Shown: positions 53,494-63,707 of the stretch, piece by piece
How positions within the stretch are numbered: position 1 is the stretch's first letter
How the letters are laid out: each line of letters begins with the position of its first letter
Assembly: GCF_003952665.1 (NCBI RefSeq)
Contig: NZ_CP017946.1
Span: 3,038,001-3,102,000 of the forward strand
Direction of reading: 5' to 3'
Length of the DNA: 64,000 nt
Source: Bosea sp. Tri-49
GTDB lineage: Bacteria > Pseudomonadota > Alphaproteobacteria > Rhizobiales > Beijerinckiaceae
Translations under genes and position numbers: made by a program
The notes under the pieces: model-generated
Told to the model about the DNA's origin: nothing
The model's database searches: none
Seen by the model: only the letters and a program-made list of their open reading frames with translations

Positions 53494-54225
53494 ATGCTTC
53501 CCAAACACTCGCTTTCCCAATCAGCTCGCCCAAGACCGCTGAGCGTCCGCGCGCTGGCCTGCCATATCGCCGGCGAGCGCATGATGGCGGCCTTCGCCCG
53601 CCTGCAAGCGTTCGCTGAAAAGGCTGGCTTCAATCCCGATCAGCCACGCGCGCCCGGAGGCGGGCCGGGCGGCGGGCAATGGATCTATGTCGAAGGCTAT
53701 GCCCAAGGCCGGCAGCCAGGCATAGGCGACAATGGCGGCCCTCCGCTCGAGCCGCCGGAGCCTCCCAAGGAGCCGCCGAAAGACAAGGCCTCGCGCACGC
53801 AGGCCGCCAAGGAACTGGCGAAGCAAATACTACGGCGAGCCGGCCAGATCGGTGTTCTCATCACGATAATCGAGGCTGCCGAGCACTACTCCGAAATCCC
53901 GTCGATCACGTCCTATCAGGATGCGCCGAAAACACTTTCAGAGCTCCAGCAAAATGCCGGTAAACGACGTCCGGGCTATGAGGATCATCACATCGTCGAG
54001 CAAGGCGCTGGTGGGCGCGAAGGCTTCTCACGCTCGCAGATCGACGGTGCCGACAATGTGGTCAGCGTGCCCAAATACAAGCATCATGAGATTACAGGCT
54101 GGTACAACCAGCCGAACAAAAACTTCGGCATGCAGACGCCACGGAATTATCTACGCGGGAAGGACTGGTCCGAGCATGTCCGTGTTGGAAACCTAGCGAT
54201 GCGCGAATTCGGAGTGCTCAAATGA
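53494..54225 (+). CDS. Putative HNH-like nuclease toxin with phage/secreted-type linker
   Basis: 243-residue protein. Residues 46-64 (FNPDQPR then a Gly-rich run ending GGGQW) and 77-87 (IGDNGGPPLEP) are linkers I recognise from phage-derived and polymorphic-toxin-like proteins of Rhizobiales. A Pro-rich stretch and hydrophobic helix (about 117-128) follow. The C-terminal domain (about 158-243) has YEDHHIVEQG with H165/H166, N188 and KYKHHEITGWYN with H197/H198, like HNH/EndoVII-type nucleases. ATG 53494 has GGAG 10 nt upstream; an ATG at 53581 is possible. The stop overlaps the DUF2019 gene (ATGA). GC drops toward the 3' end. Nuclease activity is inferred. Confidence 0.7.
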   Translation: MLPKHSLSQSARPRPLSVRALACHIAGERMMAAFARLQAFAEKAGFNPDQPRAPGGGPGGGQWIYVEGYAQGRQPGIGDNGGPPLEPPEPPKEPPKDKASRTQAAKELAKQILRRAGQIGVLITIIEAAEHYSEIPSITSYQDAPKTLSELQQNAGKRRPGYEDHHIVEQGAGGREGFSRSQIDGADNVVSVPKYKHHEITGWYNQPNKNFGMQTPRNYLRGKDWSEHVRVGNLAMREFGVLK

Positions 54226-54590
54226 AGAAGGACCTCCGAACCCTGTCGAACGGCCAAATCGTCAATCTTTTCGAGCAACTCTGCATCGAACAATACAACG
54301 CGATGGAGCGCGAGGAGCAAGCACGCGTCAATCGCCTGGTCTGGCGAATCCACGACCTCGAAATGGAGCTCAAATCGCGGCCCGGTGACCAACGCTATGA
54401 ACTCATGAGGCTGTTCGGTCACCCGAATATGCAAGTTCGGCTTTCCGCTGCTGAAGCAAACCTTGCCGTAGACTATGCGTCTGCTCGCCGAGAGATTCAG
54501 GCAATCAAAGACTCAAAATGGTACCCGCAAGCCGGCCACGCGGGCATGACCCTCTATTTTCTCGATAGCGGCGAATCCAAACCCACCTGA
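54222..54590 (+). CDS. DUF2019 family protein, putative immunity protein
   Basis: 122-residue all-helical, cytoplasmic protein. SNGQIVNLFEQLCIEQYNAM, RPGDQRYELM, HPNMQVRLSAAEANLAV and the terminal WYPQAGHAGMTL match DUF2019, including the HEAT-like pattern. DUF2019 has no assigned function. Overlap of its ATG with the upstream nuclease-like stop, small size and low GC are typical of immunity genes, so I infer it binds and neutralises that protein. Converges with mutL 12 nt away. Confidence 0.75.
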   Translation: MKKDLRTLSNGQIVNLFEQLCIEQYNAMEREEQARVNRLVWRIHDLEMELKSRPGDQRYELMRLFGHPNMQVRLSAAEANLAVDYASARREIQAIKDSKWYPQAGHAGMTLYFLDSGESKPT

Positions 54591-54602
54591 CTTGGACTGT
54601 CC

Positions 54603-56420
54603 CTACCTTCTCCCGAACAGCTTCTCGATGTCGCTGAGCTTCAATTCGACATAGGTCGGCCGGCCGTGATTGCACTGGCCGGAATTCGGCGTCGCCTCCA
54701 TCTCGCGCAGCAGCGCGTCCATCTCCTCGGGGCGGAGGCGCCGGCCGGCGCGGACCGAATTGTGGCAGGCCATGGTCGCCAGCACATAGTCGAGCCGGCG
54801 CTCCAGCGAGCCGGCATCGCCATGCTCGGCGAGCGCATCGGCGACGTCGCGGACGATGCCCTGCAGGTTGCCGCCAGCGATGGCAGACGGCGCCTCGCGG
54901 ACCAGCACGGCGCCCGGGCCGAAGCTCTCGATGACGAGGCCGAGCGAGGCGAGATCGGCCGCCGCGGCGTTGAGCCGGTCGGCATCGACCGGATCGAGCT
55001 CGACCACTTCGGGCAGGAGCATGGGCTGGCGGGCGATGCCGGCTTTCGCCCGCTCGGCCTTGAGGCGTTCATAGACCAGGCGCTCATGGGCGGCGTGCTG
55101 GTCGACGATGACCATGCCGTCGCGGGTCTGGGCGACGATATAGGTGCCGTGGACCTGGGCGCGCGCCGCGCCGAGCGGCCGGTCGAGCGCGTCCTGCGGC
55201 GGCTCGGACAGATGGGCTCTCGCATCGGCCGAGGGCATGGCGAGATCGGCGAAGCCGGCCTGCATCGGCTGGGCAGGAGTGGCCGGCTCAGGGCTACGCC
55301 AGTCGGCGACGCTACCGAAATTCGGGCGCTGGATCGTCGCTGGCCCGCCGCCGAATCCGCCGCCCGAGAAGACTGCGCGGAAGGCGTCGAGCGTGCGGGC
55401 GCCGCCGGTGGTGGTGGCGCGGTGGCCAGCGCCGGCGAGCGCGGCCTTGAGGCTCGAGACCACGAGGCCGCGCACCAGCGCCGGATCGCGGAAGCGGACC
55501 TCGCTCTTGGCCGGGTGGACGTTGACGTCGACGACGGCGGGATCGCAGAGCACGTCGAGATAGAGCACCGGGTGCCGGTCGGAGGGCACGACGTCGGCAT
55601 AGGCGCCGCGCACGGCCGAGAGCAGCAGCTTGTCACGCACCGGGCGGCCATTGACCGCCATGTGGACGCCAGCCGAGGTGCCGCGATGAAAGGTCGGCAG
55701 GCCGGCAAAGCCCGACAGCCGGACGCCCTCGCGCTCGGTCTCGACCGGCAAGGCGTTCTCCGGGAAGTCACGGCCGAGCGCTCGCCCGAGCCGGCGCAAA
55801 CGGCCCTCGGCACCGATCGGCTCGGCCGGCCAGTCGAAGGCGCCGGCATACTCGCCCTCGAGCGAGAAGCGGACCTCCGGATGGGCGATGGCGAGCCGCC
55901 GCAGCATATCGGAGACGGCCTGCGCCTCGGCCCGATCGCTCTTCAGGAATTTGAGGCGGGCGGGCGTGAAGATGAAGAGGTCGCTGACCTCGATCCGGGT
56001 CCCGGACGCGGCTGCTGCGGGCCGCACCGGCCCTTTGGCTCCAGCCTCGACCACGAGCGCCGAGCCCTGCGCGGTATCACGCTGGCGGGTGGTGATCGAG
56101 AGCCGCGCCACCGAGCCGATCGACGGCAAGGCTTCGCCGCGGAAGCCTAGCGAGCGGATGGCGAAGAGGTCGCCGTCCGGGAGCTTGGAGGTGGCGTGGC
56201 GTTCGACGCAGAGGGCCAGGTCCTCCGGGCTCATGCCGCTGCCGTCGTCGACGACGCGGATCAACTCGCGCCCGCCGGCCCGGATCGTGACGGCGATGCT
56301 GGCGGCGCCGGCGTCGATCGCGTTCTCGACCAGCTCCTTCACCGCCGCGGCCGGCCGCTCGATCACCTCGCCGGCGGCGATGCGGTCGACCAGGACGGGA
56401 TCGAGGCGGCGAATGCTCAC
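54603..56420 (-). CDS. mutL: DNA mismatch repair protein MutL
   Basis: 605-residue GHKL ATPase linking MutS to excision. N-terminal ATPase motifs: [21 protein letters not shown] and GFRGEAL. The C-terminal domain carries the metal-dependent endonuclease motif [12 protein letters not shown] (D440, E446, E451) with the [10 protein letters not shown] and CNHGRPT segments, so this MutL should nick DNA itself, as expected in bacteria without MutH. Middle linker is Gly/Pro-rich. Downstream of the two M16 genes on the same strand. Confidence 0.96.
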   Translation of the reverse strand: MSIRRLDPVLVDRIAAGEVIERPAAAVKELVENAIDAGAASIAVTIRAGGRELIRVVDDGSGMSPEDLALCVERHATSKLPDGDLFAIRSLGFRGEALPSIGSVARLSITTRQRDTAQGSALVVEAGAKGPVRPAAAASGTRIEVSDLFIFTPARLKFLKSDRAEAQAVSDMLRRLAIAHPEVRFSLEGEYAGAFDWPAEPIGAEGRLRRLGRALGRDFPENALPVETEREGVRLSGFAGLPTFHRGTSAGVHMAVNGRPVRDKLLLSAVRGAYADVVPSDRHPVLYLDVLCDPAVVDVNVHPAKSEVRFRDPALVRGLVVSSLKAALAGAGHRATTTGGARTLDAFRAVFSGGGFGGGPATIQRPNFGSVADWRSPEPATPAQPMQAGFADLAMPSADARAHLSEPPQDALDRPLGAARAQVHGTYIVAQTRDGMVIVDQHAAHERLVYERLKAERAKAGIARQPMLLPEVVELDPVDADRLNAAAADLASLGLVIESFGPGAVLVREAPSAIAGGNLQGIVRDVADALAEHGDAGSLERRLDYVLATMACHNSVRAGRRLRPEEMDALLREMEATPNSGQCNHGRPTYVELKLSDIEKLFGRR

Positions 56421-56443
56421 AAGTGCGCCTTTGGCGGGTTAGA

Positions 56444-57736
56444 TCAGACCAACCCGACTGGGCGGCCGACGGCCTGGACGAGCAGCTTGCCCTCGCCGAA
56501 CAGGCGCTGGGCGACGCGCCGGACATCGGCCAGGGTCACGGCGGCGAAACGCTGATTGCGCGTCTCGACGAAGTCCGGCTGCTCGCCCCGGATGGCAAGG
56601 CCGAGCAGTTCGCCGGCGATCTTCGGCGAGGTGTCGAAGCGCAGCGAATAGGAGCCGATCAGATAGCGCTTGGCCTCCTCGACCTCATGCTCGCTCGGCC
56701 CTTCGCTCACGAGCTTGGCGATCTCCTCGCGGATCACACTCATCGACTCCGCGACGCGGTCATTGCGGGTCGAGGTGCCGCCGACGAGGAAGCCGGTCTG
56801 GCGCAGCGGCATCAGGCTGGAGGAGACGCCATAGGCGAGGCCGCGCTTCTCGCGCACTTCCATGAACAGGCGCGAGGTGAAGGCCGAGCCGCCGAGGATA
56901 TGGTTCAGCACGGTCGCGGCGATGAAATCCGGATCGTCCCACATCAGGCCGGGGCCGATGAAGCGCAGCACGGTCTGCGGCACGTCGAGATCGACGACAT
57001 GGGTCTGGCCGAGATCGGCGATCGGCAATGGCGCAGCCGGCTCGCGGCGCGGCGCGCCGGCCGGCAAGGCGCCGAACAGGGCATCGAGCCGTGACGCCAG
57101 CTCGCCTGCGGTGATGTCTCCGACCGCGACGACCTTGAGCCCGCCACGGGTGAAAAGATCGCGCGTCAGTGCCTTCAGCGCGCCGGCCTCGATCGCGCCG
57201 ACGCTGGCGACATCGCCACGTTCCGGGCGGCCATAAGCGTGGCCGGGGAAGGCCGCGGCGAAGAGCGCGTTGCGGCAGATCACATCCGGGTTCTGCGCCT
57301 GGCGCTGCAGGCCGGCGATCACTTGCGCCTTGACGCGCGCCACAGCGTCGGCGTCGAAGCGCGGCGCGTTGAGGGCGAGGCCGAGCAGCTCGAACGCCAC
57401 CTCGCGATGCTGCGACAGCGTCTGGAGCTGGCCGTGGAAGTCGTCGCGGCGGGCATCGAAGGAAAGGTTGATGGCGTGGTCGGCGAGCCGGCCCTGGAAG
57501 GCCTCGGCGTCGAGATCGCCGGCCCCCTCGTCGAGCAGGCCGGAGACGAGGTTGGCGCTGCCGGCTGCATTGGCCGGATCGCGGTTGGCGCCGCCGTCGA
57601 AGGCGAAGTCGAGGGCGAGCAGCGGCAGGCTGTGCTCCTCGACCAGCCAGGCCTCGACACCGCAGGCGGCGGTGACGCGCTGTACGGCGAGCGAGGGGCC
57701 GGGAGAGGCGATGGCGGGAGCGAGCGAAACGGTCAT
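56444..57736 (-). CDS. M16 peptidase-like subunit lacking the zinc motif
   Basis: 430-residue M16-fold protein. The position of HxxEH is occupied by GSANLVSGLLDEGAGD (about 59-74), so it cannot bind zinc. The R/Y substrate-binding pair in MEVREKRGLAYGV is kept. It matches the regulatory partner of heterodimeric bacterial M16 enzymes, equivalent to the MPP alpha subunit. ATG 57736 is chosen over a TTG 6 nt earlier. It follows its catalytic partner by 52 nt. Confidence 0.88.
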   Translation of the reverse strand: MTVSLAPAIASPGPSLAVQRVTAACGVEAWLVEEHSLPLLALDFAFDGGANRDPANAAGSANLVSGLLDEGAGDLDAEAFQGRLADHAINLSFDARRDDFHGQLQTLSQHREVAFELLGLALNAPRFDADAVARVKAQVIAGLQRQAQNPDVICRNALFAAAFPGHAYGRPERGDVASVGAIEAGALKALTRDLFTRGGLKVVAVGDITAGELASRLDALFGALPAGAPRREPAAPLPIADLGQTHVVDLDVPQTVLRFIGPGLMWDDPDFIAATVLNHILGGSAFTSRLFMEVREKRGLAYGVSSSLMPLRQTGFLVGGTSTRNDRVAESMSVIREEIAKLVSEGPSEHEVEEAKRYLIGSYSLRFDTSPKIAGELLGLAIRGEQPDFVETRNQRFAAVTLADVRRVAQRLFGEGKLLVQAVGRPVGLV

Positions 57737-57788
57737 CAGCAATCCTCGATGGCGGACCGGAGCCCGCCGTAATGGCTTCAGCGCGGTG

Positions 57789-59099
57789 TCAGGCGGCGGC
57801 TGGCAGGAGCAGGCCGGTGACCGAGCGGTCGGGTTTGAGATAGCGCCGGACCGCCTCGGTAACCTGCTCTCGCGTCACCGCCTCGACGCGCTGCGGCCAG
57901 AGCAGCACGTCCTCGACGGTCTCGCCCACGGCGAGCGCCGAGCCGAAGATGCGGGCGAGCGAGGACTGGCTGTCGCGGGCGAAGACCGTCTCGGCCACCA
58001 GCCGGGTGCGGGCGCGGGTGAGCTCGAGCTCGGTCGGCCCTTCGGCGATGAAGGCGGCGAGCGCGACGTCGAGTCCGGCTTCGAGTGCCGTCATTTCGAC
58101 CCCCGGGCGCGGGCTGACCGAAAGCTGGAAGGTCGAGCGATCAACCATCGAGCCCATGAAATAGGCGCCGGCGCCGGCGGCGAGCTCCTGCTCGACACAG
58201 AGCTTGCGATAGAGCCGCGAGGTCGTGCCGCCGCCGAGGATCTCAGCGGCGAGCTCCAGCGCGAAGGCCTCGCCGCGCTCGGGCGAGACATAGGTCGGCG
58301 CCAGCCAGGCCCGGCGCAGCGAAGGCTGCTGCACGCGCGGGTCGTTGAGCACGACACGGCGGGCGGCGCGCGGCTCCGGCTCGGCCGGGCGCTTGCGGCG
58401 CGGGGCCTCGCCGCGGGCCGGGATCAAGCCATAGGTTTCCTGCGCCAGGCGCAGCACCTCTGCCGGCTCGACATCGCCGGCGACAACCAGGATGGCGTTC
58501 TCCGGCGTGTAGAAGCGCTGATAATAGGCGAATGCGTCGTCGCGGGAGAGCTCCTCGATCTCATGCTCCCAGCCGATGACCGGCGTGCCATACGGGTGGT
58601 GGACATAGAGCGCGCTGGAGAACTCCTCGCCGAGCTGGGCGGCCGGGTCGGCATCGACGCGCATGCGCCGCTCTTCCAGCACGACGTCGCGCTCGGGCGC
58701 GACCACGCTCTCGTCGAAGGCGAGGCCGGTCATTCGGTCGGCCTCGTAATCCATCATCGCGCGCAGGTGTTCCTTGGGCACGCGCTGGAAATAGGCGGTG
58801 TAGTCGTAGGAGGTGAAAGCGTTCTCCTGGCCGCCATAGCCGGCGACGATCTTCGAGAATTCGCCCGCTGGCCATTTTGCCGTGCCCTTGAACATCAGGT
58901 GTTCGAGGAAGTGCGCAATGCCCGACTTGCTGGCCGGATCATCGCCTGAGCCGTTGCGGTACCAGACCATATGGGTGACGACGGGCGCGCGATGATCGGG
59001 CGCGACGACGATCTCCAGCCCGTTGGGAAGCCGAAAGGATTCGACCGGGCTGGCTGCGTTGCCGGACGGAACCTGGCCGGGCGGGGTGTGAACCGTCAT
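57789..59099 (-). CDS. M16 family zinc metallopeptidase, catalytic subunit
   Basis: 436-residue peptidase with the zinc motif HFLEH (63-67) and third ligand E143 (LEERR). C-terminal half carries the substrate-binding region. It resembles the catalytic partner of dimeric PqqL-like or processing-type M16 proteases. ATG 59099 has GGAG 9 nt upstream; the longer upstream frame overlaps the next gene and is rejected. An N-terminal signal peptide is not evident, so location is uncertain. Confidence 0.9.
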   Translation of the reverse strand: MTVHTPPGQVPSGNAASPVESFRLPNGLEIVVAPDHRAPVVTHMVWYRNGSGDDPASKSGIAHFLEHLMFKGTAKWPAGEFSKIVAGYGGQENAFTSYDYTAYFQRVPKEHLRAMMDYEADRMTGLAFDESVVAPERDVVLEERRMRVDADPAAQLGEEFSSALYVHHPYGTPVIGWEHEIEELSRDDAFAYYQRFYTPENAILVVAGDVEPAEVLRLAQETYGLIPARGEAPRRKRPAEPEPRAARRVVLNDPRVQQPSLRRAWLAPTYVSPERGEAFALELAAEILGGGTTSRLYRKLCVEQELAAGAGAYFMGSMVDRSTFQLSVSPRPGVEMTALEAGLDVALAAFIAEGPTELELTRARTRLVAETVFARDSQSSLARIFGSALAVGETVEDVLLWPQRVEAVTREQVTEAVRRYLKPDRSVTGLLLPAAA

Positions 59100-59232
59100 A
59101 TCGGGATGGGCTCCTGCGCTGGCTCGATAGCAATCCGGCCCGGGCCCGCAAGGACCCGAGCCGGGGAAAGGCTCGCTCATAGATAGGCTGGCTGCGCCGG
59201 AAAACCAACGCGGCCAGTTGCGGCGATAGCGC

Positions 59233-59889
59233 CTACTGATAGACCTTCTGGCCAGTGAGGAATTCGCGCTGGCCAACCGCCTGCTTGTCCTCCTGCGGGC
59301 CGGACGCACCCGGGCCGAGAGGCGCAGTGCCAGCCGGGCGACGATAGCCGGATGGCGGCTCGTGCAGATATTGCCGACGCGGTTCGCTGCCATAGGCCAG
59401 ATTCGAAACGTCGGTCTGGGCCTGCCGCGCCGCCATCTCGCGGCCGACCCGGATCGGCCCGATCTGGTTGTTGCCGACATTGTGGTCCTCGACGATGCCT
59501 TCCGGCCCGTTGCCGCGGCCGGTGACGCGCCCGCGCCGAAGCTCTTCCTGCGACAGCAGCGGCCTGGTGTTGGCGCGATAGGATTCGGTGTTCGAGAACA
59601 GGATGTTGGAACTGTCGCGCTCGGCCTTGCGGCGGGCGACGTCCGGATCATCCGGCCAAGCAGCGCTGCGGTTGGCGCCGGCCTCCTGCGGCTTGGGGAG
59701 CGAGGAGGACGGCGGTACGACCAGCGGGGCGCGCTGCTTGTACTCGATGTCAGCCTTGTCGGTGCCGAACAGGCCCATGCCCTTCACCAGATTCTGGAAG
59801 AGCATGCCTTCCTGGGCGAAAGCGGGGGTCACCGCCAGCAACAGGCCGCCCGCGAGCAGCATGCGCGAAGCGCGGATCCGATAAGCCAT
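59233..59889 (-). CDS. Exported protein of unknown function (DUF3035-like)
   Basis: 218-residue protein with a signal peptide (AGGLLLAVTPAFAQ, cleavage after about residue 25). The mature part starts with a short hydrophobic helix (LFQNLVKGMGLFG), then the segment YKQRAPLVVPP and LPKPQEAG and WPDDPDVARRKAE, reminiscent of DUF3035. The C-terminal half is Pro/Gly/Arg-rich and likely disordered. Upstream of the M16 pair on the same strand. Function unknown. Confidence 0.78.
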   Translation of the reverse strand: MAYRIRASRMLLAGGLLLAVTPAFAQEGMLFQNLVKGMGLFGTDKADIEYKQRAPLVVPPSSSLPKPQEAGANRSAAWPDDPDVARRKAERDSSNILFSNTESYRANTRPLLSQEELRRGRVTGRGNGPEGIVEDHNVGNNQIGPIRVGREMAARQAQTDVSNLAYGSEPRRQYLHEPPSGYRRPAGTAPLGPGASGPQEDKQAVGQREFLTGQKVYQ

Positions 59890-59967
59890 TTCACCTCTCC
59901 GTACGGATGTCGGCCGCTGTCATGGATCAGCGGCGCGGCAAAAGCATGGCGGGCCTTTTAACCCATA

Positions 59968-59999
59968 TCCGGCAAAATCGGGAGCCCTTTTGCCGGATT
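59968..59999 (-). terminator. Perfect 11-bp hairpin after lspA
   Basis: ATCCGGCAAAA (59968-59978) and TTTTGCCGGAT (59989-59999) with a 10-nt loop, 41 nt after the lspA stop. No T run follows on either strand, so it is either a weak terminator of the ileS-lspA operon or an operator for the exported-protein gene. Confidence 0.5.
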
Positions 60000-60040
60000 G
60001 CTGTAAATGGTCTGTGGCCAGCCGGTTCTAAGCGGCTCTG

Positions 60041-60529
60041 TCAGGCCGGCTTGGAGCGGTCCGCACCCGGGCGCAGCGACTCGTAGAGCAGTCCGAGCAC
60101 GCCGAAGACGATCGCCGCGTCGGCGATGTTGAAGATGTACCAGCTGAAATTGCCGACGTGGACATGCACGAAGTCGACGACGGCGCCGTAGACGATGCGG
60201 TCGAGCCCGTTACCGAGCGCGCCGCCGATGATGAGCGCGAGGCTGACCACGGTGAGTCTGTCGTCAGTGCGCCACATCCAGCGCCAGAGCCAGATCGCCG
60301 CGACGATGGAGAGCACGACCAGCGCCCAGCGGCCGATATCGGTCGATTGCTGGAACAGGCCGTAGGAGATGCCGCGATTCCAGGCGAGCACGATCTCCAG
60401 GAAGGAGGCGAGCTGGAACGGCCCCTCCTCGGCGAGGCGCGCGCCGAAGAGCAGCCAGAGCTTCAGCGCCTGGTCGAGCACGAAGGTGAGTGCGACGATC
60501 CAGACGCCGAGGCGGCGGGCCGGCATCAT
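60041..60529 (-). CDS. lspA: Lipoprotein signal peptidase
   Basis: 162-residue inner-membrane aspartic protease (signal peptidase II) with four helices. The catalytic Asp residues are in [18 protein letters not shown] and [11 protein letters not shown], both intact. The ATG at 60529 overlaps the ileS stop by 4 nt; the longer upstream frame lies inside ileS. A charged C-terminal tail ([12 protein letters not shown]) follows the last helix. Confidence 0.95.
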   Translation of the reverse strand: MMPARRLGVWIVALTFVLDQALKLWLLFGARLAEEGPFQLASFLEIVLAWNRGISYGLFQQSTDIGRWALVVLSIVAAIWLWRWMWRTDDRLTVVSLALIIGGALGNGLDRIVYGAVVDFVHVHVGNFSWYIFNIADAAIVFGVLGLLYESLRPGADRSKPA

Positions 60530-63519
60530 GCCGCGCGCCCGAGCTCGCGCAGCGCTCTGGCGTCGCGCGGCGTCACCTCGGGGAAGCCCGGCTCGGCCGT
60601 GGCCGGGTCGAAATACTTCCAAGAGCGGGCGCATTTGATGCCCGAGGCCCGCGCCGGCACGACCGCGACGCCAGGCACGTCGGGCAGGCGGAAGGCATCG
60701 GCCGGTCCTTCCCCGTCCGCGATCTTCGCGCCGGAGGTGATGCAGATCTCGGCGAGGTCGAGCCCGCTCAGCGCCGCGCGCAGATCGGGATCCGCGATGT
60801 GGACGATCGGCGCAGCCTCCAGCGAGGAGCCGATGCGCTTGGCGGCGCGCTCCAGCTCGAGCGCCCCGGTGACCACGCGGCGCACGCGGCGGACCTTGGC
60901 CCAGCGCTCGGCCAGCTCCGAGTCGAGCCAGGCCTCGTCCGCCTTGGCGAAGAGTTCGAGATGGACGGAGGCTTCGCCGGCCTTGGCGTCGGGGTAGCGT
61001 TCGAGCCAGGCTTCCTCGGCGGTGAAGACCAGGATCGGAGCGAGCCAGGTCGTCAGGCAGCGGAAGAGCTGGTCGACCACGGTCAGAGCGCTCTTGCGGA
61101 CATGGCTGGAGCGCGGGTCGCAATAGAGCGCATCCTTGCGGACGTCGAAATAGAAGGCCGAAAGTTCGGTGTTCATGAACTGCGAGAGCAGGGTCACGAC
61201 CTTCTTGTAGTCATAGGTCCGGTAGGCCTCCTCGACCTGCGGGCCGAGTTCGGCGAGCCGGTGCAGCATCAGCCGCTCCAACTCCGGCATCGAGGCCGGC
61301 TCGGAGATGCGGATCGCCTCGTCGAAATGCGCGAGCGTGCCGAGCATCCAGCGCATGGTGTTGCGCAGCTTGCGATAGGTCTCGACGAAGGTCTTGAGGA
61401 TCTCCTTGCCGATGCGCAGGTCGTCGGAATAGTCGGCCGCCGCCACCCAGAGGCGCAGGATGTCGGCGCCCGAGTCCTTGATGATGTCCTGCGGCGCGGT
61501 GACGTTGCCCTTCGACTTCGACATCTTCTCGCCCTTCTCGTCGAGGCAGAAGCCGTGGGTCAGCACCACGTCGAAGGGCGCGCGGCCACGGGTGCCGCAG
61601 CTTTCGAGCAGGCTCGAATGGAACCAGCCACGATGCTGGTCCGAGCCTTCGAGATACATCACCTTGTCGCGGCCACCATCGACGACGCGATGGGTCTTGA
61701 GATCGGCGCGCTTCTCCAGCGTGAAGGCGTGGGTCGAGCCTGAATCGAACCAGACGTCGAGCACGTCGGTGACGCGCTCGTACAGGGCCGGGTCGTAGCC
61801 AAAAGGCTTGAGGAAGCGCGCGCCGTCGGTGTCGGTGAACCAGGCGTCGGCACCCTCCTGCTCGAAGGCCTCGGCGATCGCGGCGTTGACCTTCGGGTCG
61901 AGGAGAATTTCCTTGCTCTCCTTGTCGACGAAGACGGTGATCGGCACGCCCCAGGCGCGCTGGCGCGAGACCACCCAGTCCGGCCGGTTGGCGATCATGC
62001 CGTTGATGCGGTTCTCGCCGGCGGCGGGAACCCATTCGGTCTGCTTGATCGCCTTGAGCGCGCGGTTGCGCAGCGTGTCGGCATTGCCGCCGGCGGTCGG
62101 TGCGGGAGCTTCCAGATCGGGCGCGCCGGCGTCGCCATAGGCCTTGTCCATGGCGATGAACCATTGCGGCGTATTGCGGAAGATCACCGGCTTCTTCGAG
62201 CGCCATGAATGCGGATACTGGTGCTTGAGCCGCCCGCGCGCGACGAGGTTGCCAGAAGCGGCGAGCGCCTTGATCACGACCTCGTTGGCGTTGCCCTTCT
62301 CACCCTTGTCGGTGATGACCTGCGCACCCTCGAAGCCCGGAGCCTCCTTGGTGAAGCGGCCATCGGCATCGACGGTGTAAGGGATGCGCGTCTCGATGCC
62401 GCCCTCGGCGAGCATGCGGCCATTGGCGGTCCAGACGTCGAAGTCCTCGCGGCCATGGCCCGGCGCGGTATGGACGAAGCCGGTACCGGCATCGTCGGTG
62501 ACATGGTCGCCATCAAGCAGCGGCACGTCGAAATCATAGCCCTGGCCGCGCAGCGGGTGGGCGGCGGCCAGACCGGCAAGGTCGCTGGCAGCGACGTCGC
62601 GCACCAGCTCGTAGGCTTCGACCTTGGCGGTCTTGAACACCGACTCGGCGAGGTTCTTGGCCAGCACATAGCTCGCGCCGACCTTGGCCCAGTTGCCTTC
62701 GGGAGCGGCAGTGATCCGGTAGAGGCCGTAGGCAATCTTGTTATGGAACGAGATCGCGCGGTTGCCCGGGATCGTCCAGGGCGTCGTCGTCCAGATCAGC
62801 ACCGACGCGCCGGCGAGCGGCCCCGAGCCGAGCAGCGGAAACGCCGCAAAGATCGTATCGCTCGTATGCTCCTCGTATTCGACCTCGGCCTCGGCCAGAG
62901 CGGTCTTCTCGACCACCGACCACATCACCGGCTTGGAGCCGCGATAAAGCTGGCCGTTCTCGGCGAACTTCATGATCTCGCGAGCGATCTGCGCCTCGGC
63001 GCCATAAGCCATGGTCAGATAAGGATCGTCCCAGTCGCCCTCGACGCCGAGCCGCTTGAACTCGGTGCGCTGGATATCGACCCATTTCTCGGCGAAGACG
63101 CGGCATTCCTTGCGGAACTCCACGACCGGCACGTCGTCCTTGTTCAGGCCCTTGGCGCGGTACTGCTCCTCGATCTTCCACTCGATCGGCAGACCGTGGC
63201 AGTCCCAACCCGGCACGTAGTTCGAGTCGTAGCCGAGCATCTGCTGCGAGCGCGTCACCAGATCCTTCAGCACCTTGTTGAGGGCATGGCCGATATGGAT
63301 GTTGCCGTTCGCATAGGGCGGGCCGTCATGCAGGACGAAGCGGTCGCGGCCCTGCCCGGCCTCGCGCAGCTTGCGGTAGAGGTCCATCTTGGCCCAGCGG
63401 GCGAGCAGCTCGGGCTCGCGCTGCGGCAGGCCGGCGCGCATCGGGAATTCCGTCTGCGGCAGGAACAGCGTCTGCGAATAATCGGTGGTCTCGGGCTTCT
63501 CGGCGGTCTTGTCGGTCAT
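60526..63519 (-). CDS. ileS: Isoleucyl-tRNA synthetase
   Basis: 997-residue class Ia synthetase. HIGH signature in [10 protein letters not shown] and KMSKS in [10 protein letters not shown] are intact, with the editing domain [14 protein letters not shown] between. The C-terminal zinc finger of the E. coli type is absent; only one Cys of the would-be CxRCW is left ([10 protein letters not shown]), a normal alphaproteobacterial state. The start ATG 63519 (MTDKTAEK) is chosen over an upstream in-frame one. Operon with lspA, and downstream of ribF. Confidence 0.97.
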   Translation of the reverse strand: MTDKTAEKPETTDYSQTLFLPQTEFPMRAGLPQREPELLARWAKMDLYRKLREAGQGRDRFVLHDGPPYANGNIHIGHALNKVLKDLVTRSQQMLGYDSNYVPGWDCHGLPIEWKIEEQYRAKGLNKDDVPVVEFRKECRVFAEKWVDIQRTEFKRLGVEGDWDDPYLTMAYGAEAQIAREIMKFAENGQLYRGSKPVMWSVVEKTALAEAEVEYEEHTSDTIFAAFPLLGSGPLAGASVLIWTTTPWTIPGNRAISFHNKIAYGLYRITAAPEGNWAKVGASYVLAKNLAESVFKTAKVEAYELVRDVAASDLAGLAAAHPLRGQGYDFDVPLLDGDHVTDDAGTGFVHTAPGHGREDFDVWTANGRMLAEGGIETRIPYTVDADGRFTKEAPGFEGAQVITDKGEKGNANEVVIKALAASGNLVARGRLKHQYPHSWRSKKPVIFRNTPQWFIAMDKAYGDAGAPDLEAPAPTAGGNADTLRNRALKAIKQTEWVPAAGENRINGMIANRPDWVVSRQRAWGVPITVFVDKESKEILLDPKVNAAIAEAFEQEGADAWFTDTDGARFLKPFGYDPALYERVTDVLDVWFDSGSTHAFTLEKRADLKTHRVVDGGRDKVMYLEGSDQHRGWFHSSLLESCGTRGRAPFDVVLTHGFCLDEKGEKMSKSKGNVTAPQDIIKDSGADILRLWVAAADYSDDLRIGKEILKTFVETYRKLRNTMRWMLGTLAHFDEAIRISEPASMPELERLMLHRLAELGPQVEEAYRTYDYKKVVTLLSQFMNTELSAFYFDVRKDALYCDPRSSHVRKSALTVVDQLFRCLTTWLAPILVFTAEEAWLERYPDAKAGEASVHLELFAKADEAWLDSELAERWAKVRRVRRVVTGALELERAAKRIGSSLEAAPIVHIADPDLRAALSGLDLAEICITSGAKIADGEGPADAFRLPDVPGVAVVPARASGIKCARSWKYFDPATAEPGFPEVTPRDARALRELGRAA

Positions 63520-63707
63520 GATCCGGCTCGGCAGTGCGGATGGCGGCTTAGGCGCGGCGCGCCCATCCTGGAATGTCACGGGGAAGCGATCGTCGTCCCG
63601 GCCTGCGCAAACGCCCGCGCATCAGCGCAGGGCGGCAGCCGGGCCGGTAATTCGCCGAGGCGGAACAAGGTGCGGAGCGGACATGAGCGGCTTCTAGCAA
63701 AGCCTCG

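Noticed and set aside
53401..54600. Prophage remnant around the toxin-like gene
   Set aside because: Only the linker is phage-like; no integrase, capsid, tail genes, att repeats or tRNA target are present.
54666..56150. 494-residue frame antisense to mutL
   Set aside because: Shadow of mutL, whose motifs are all intact in the other frame.
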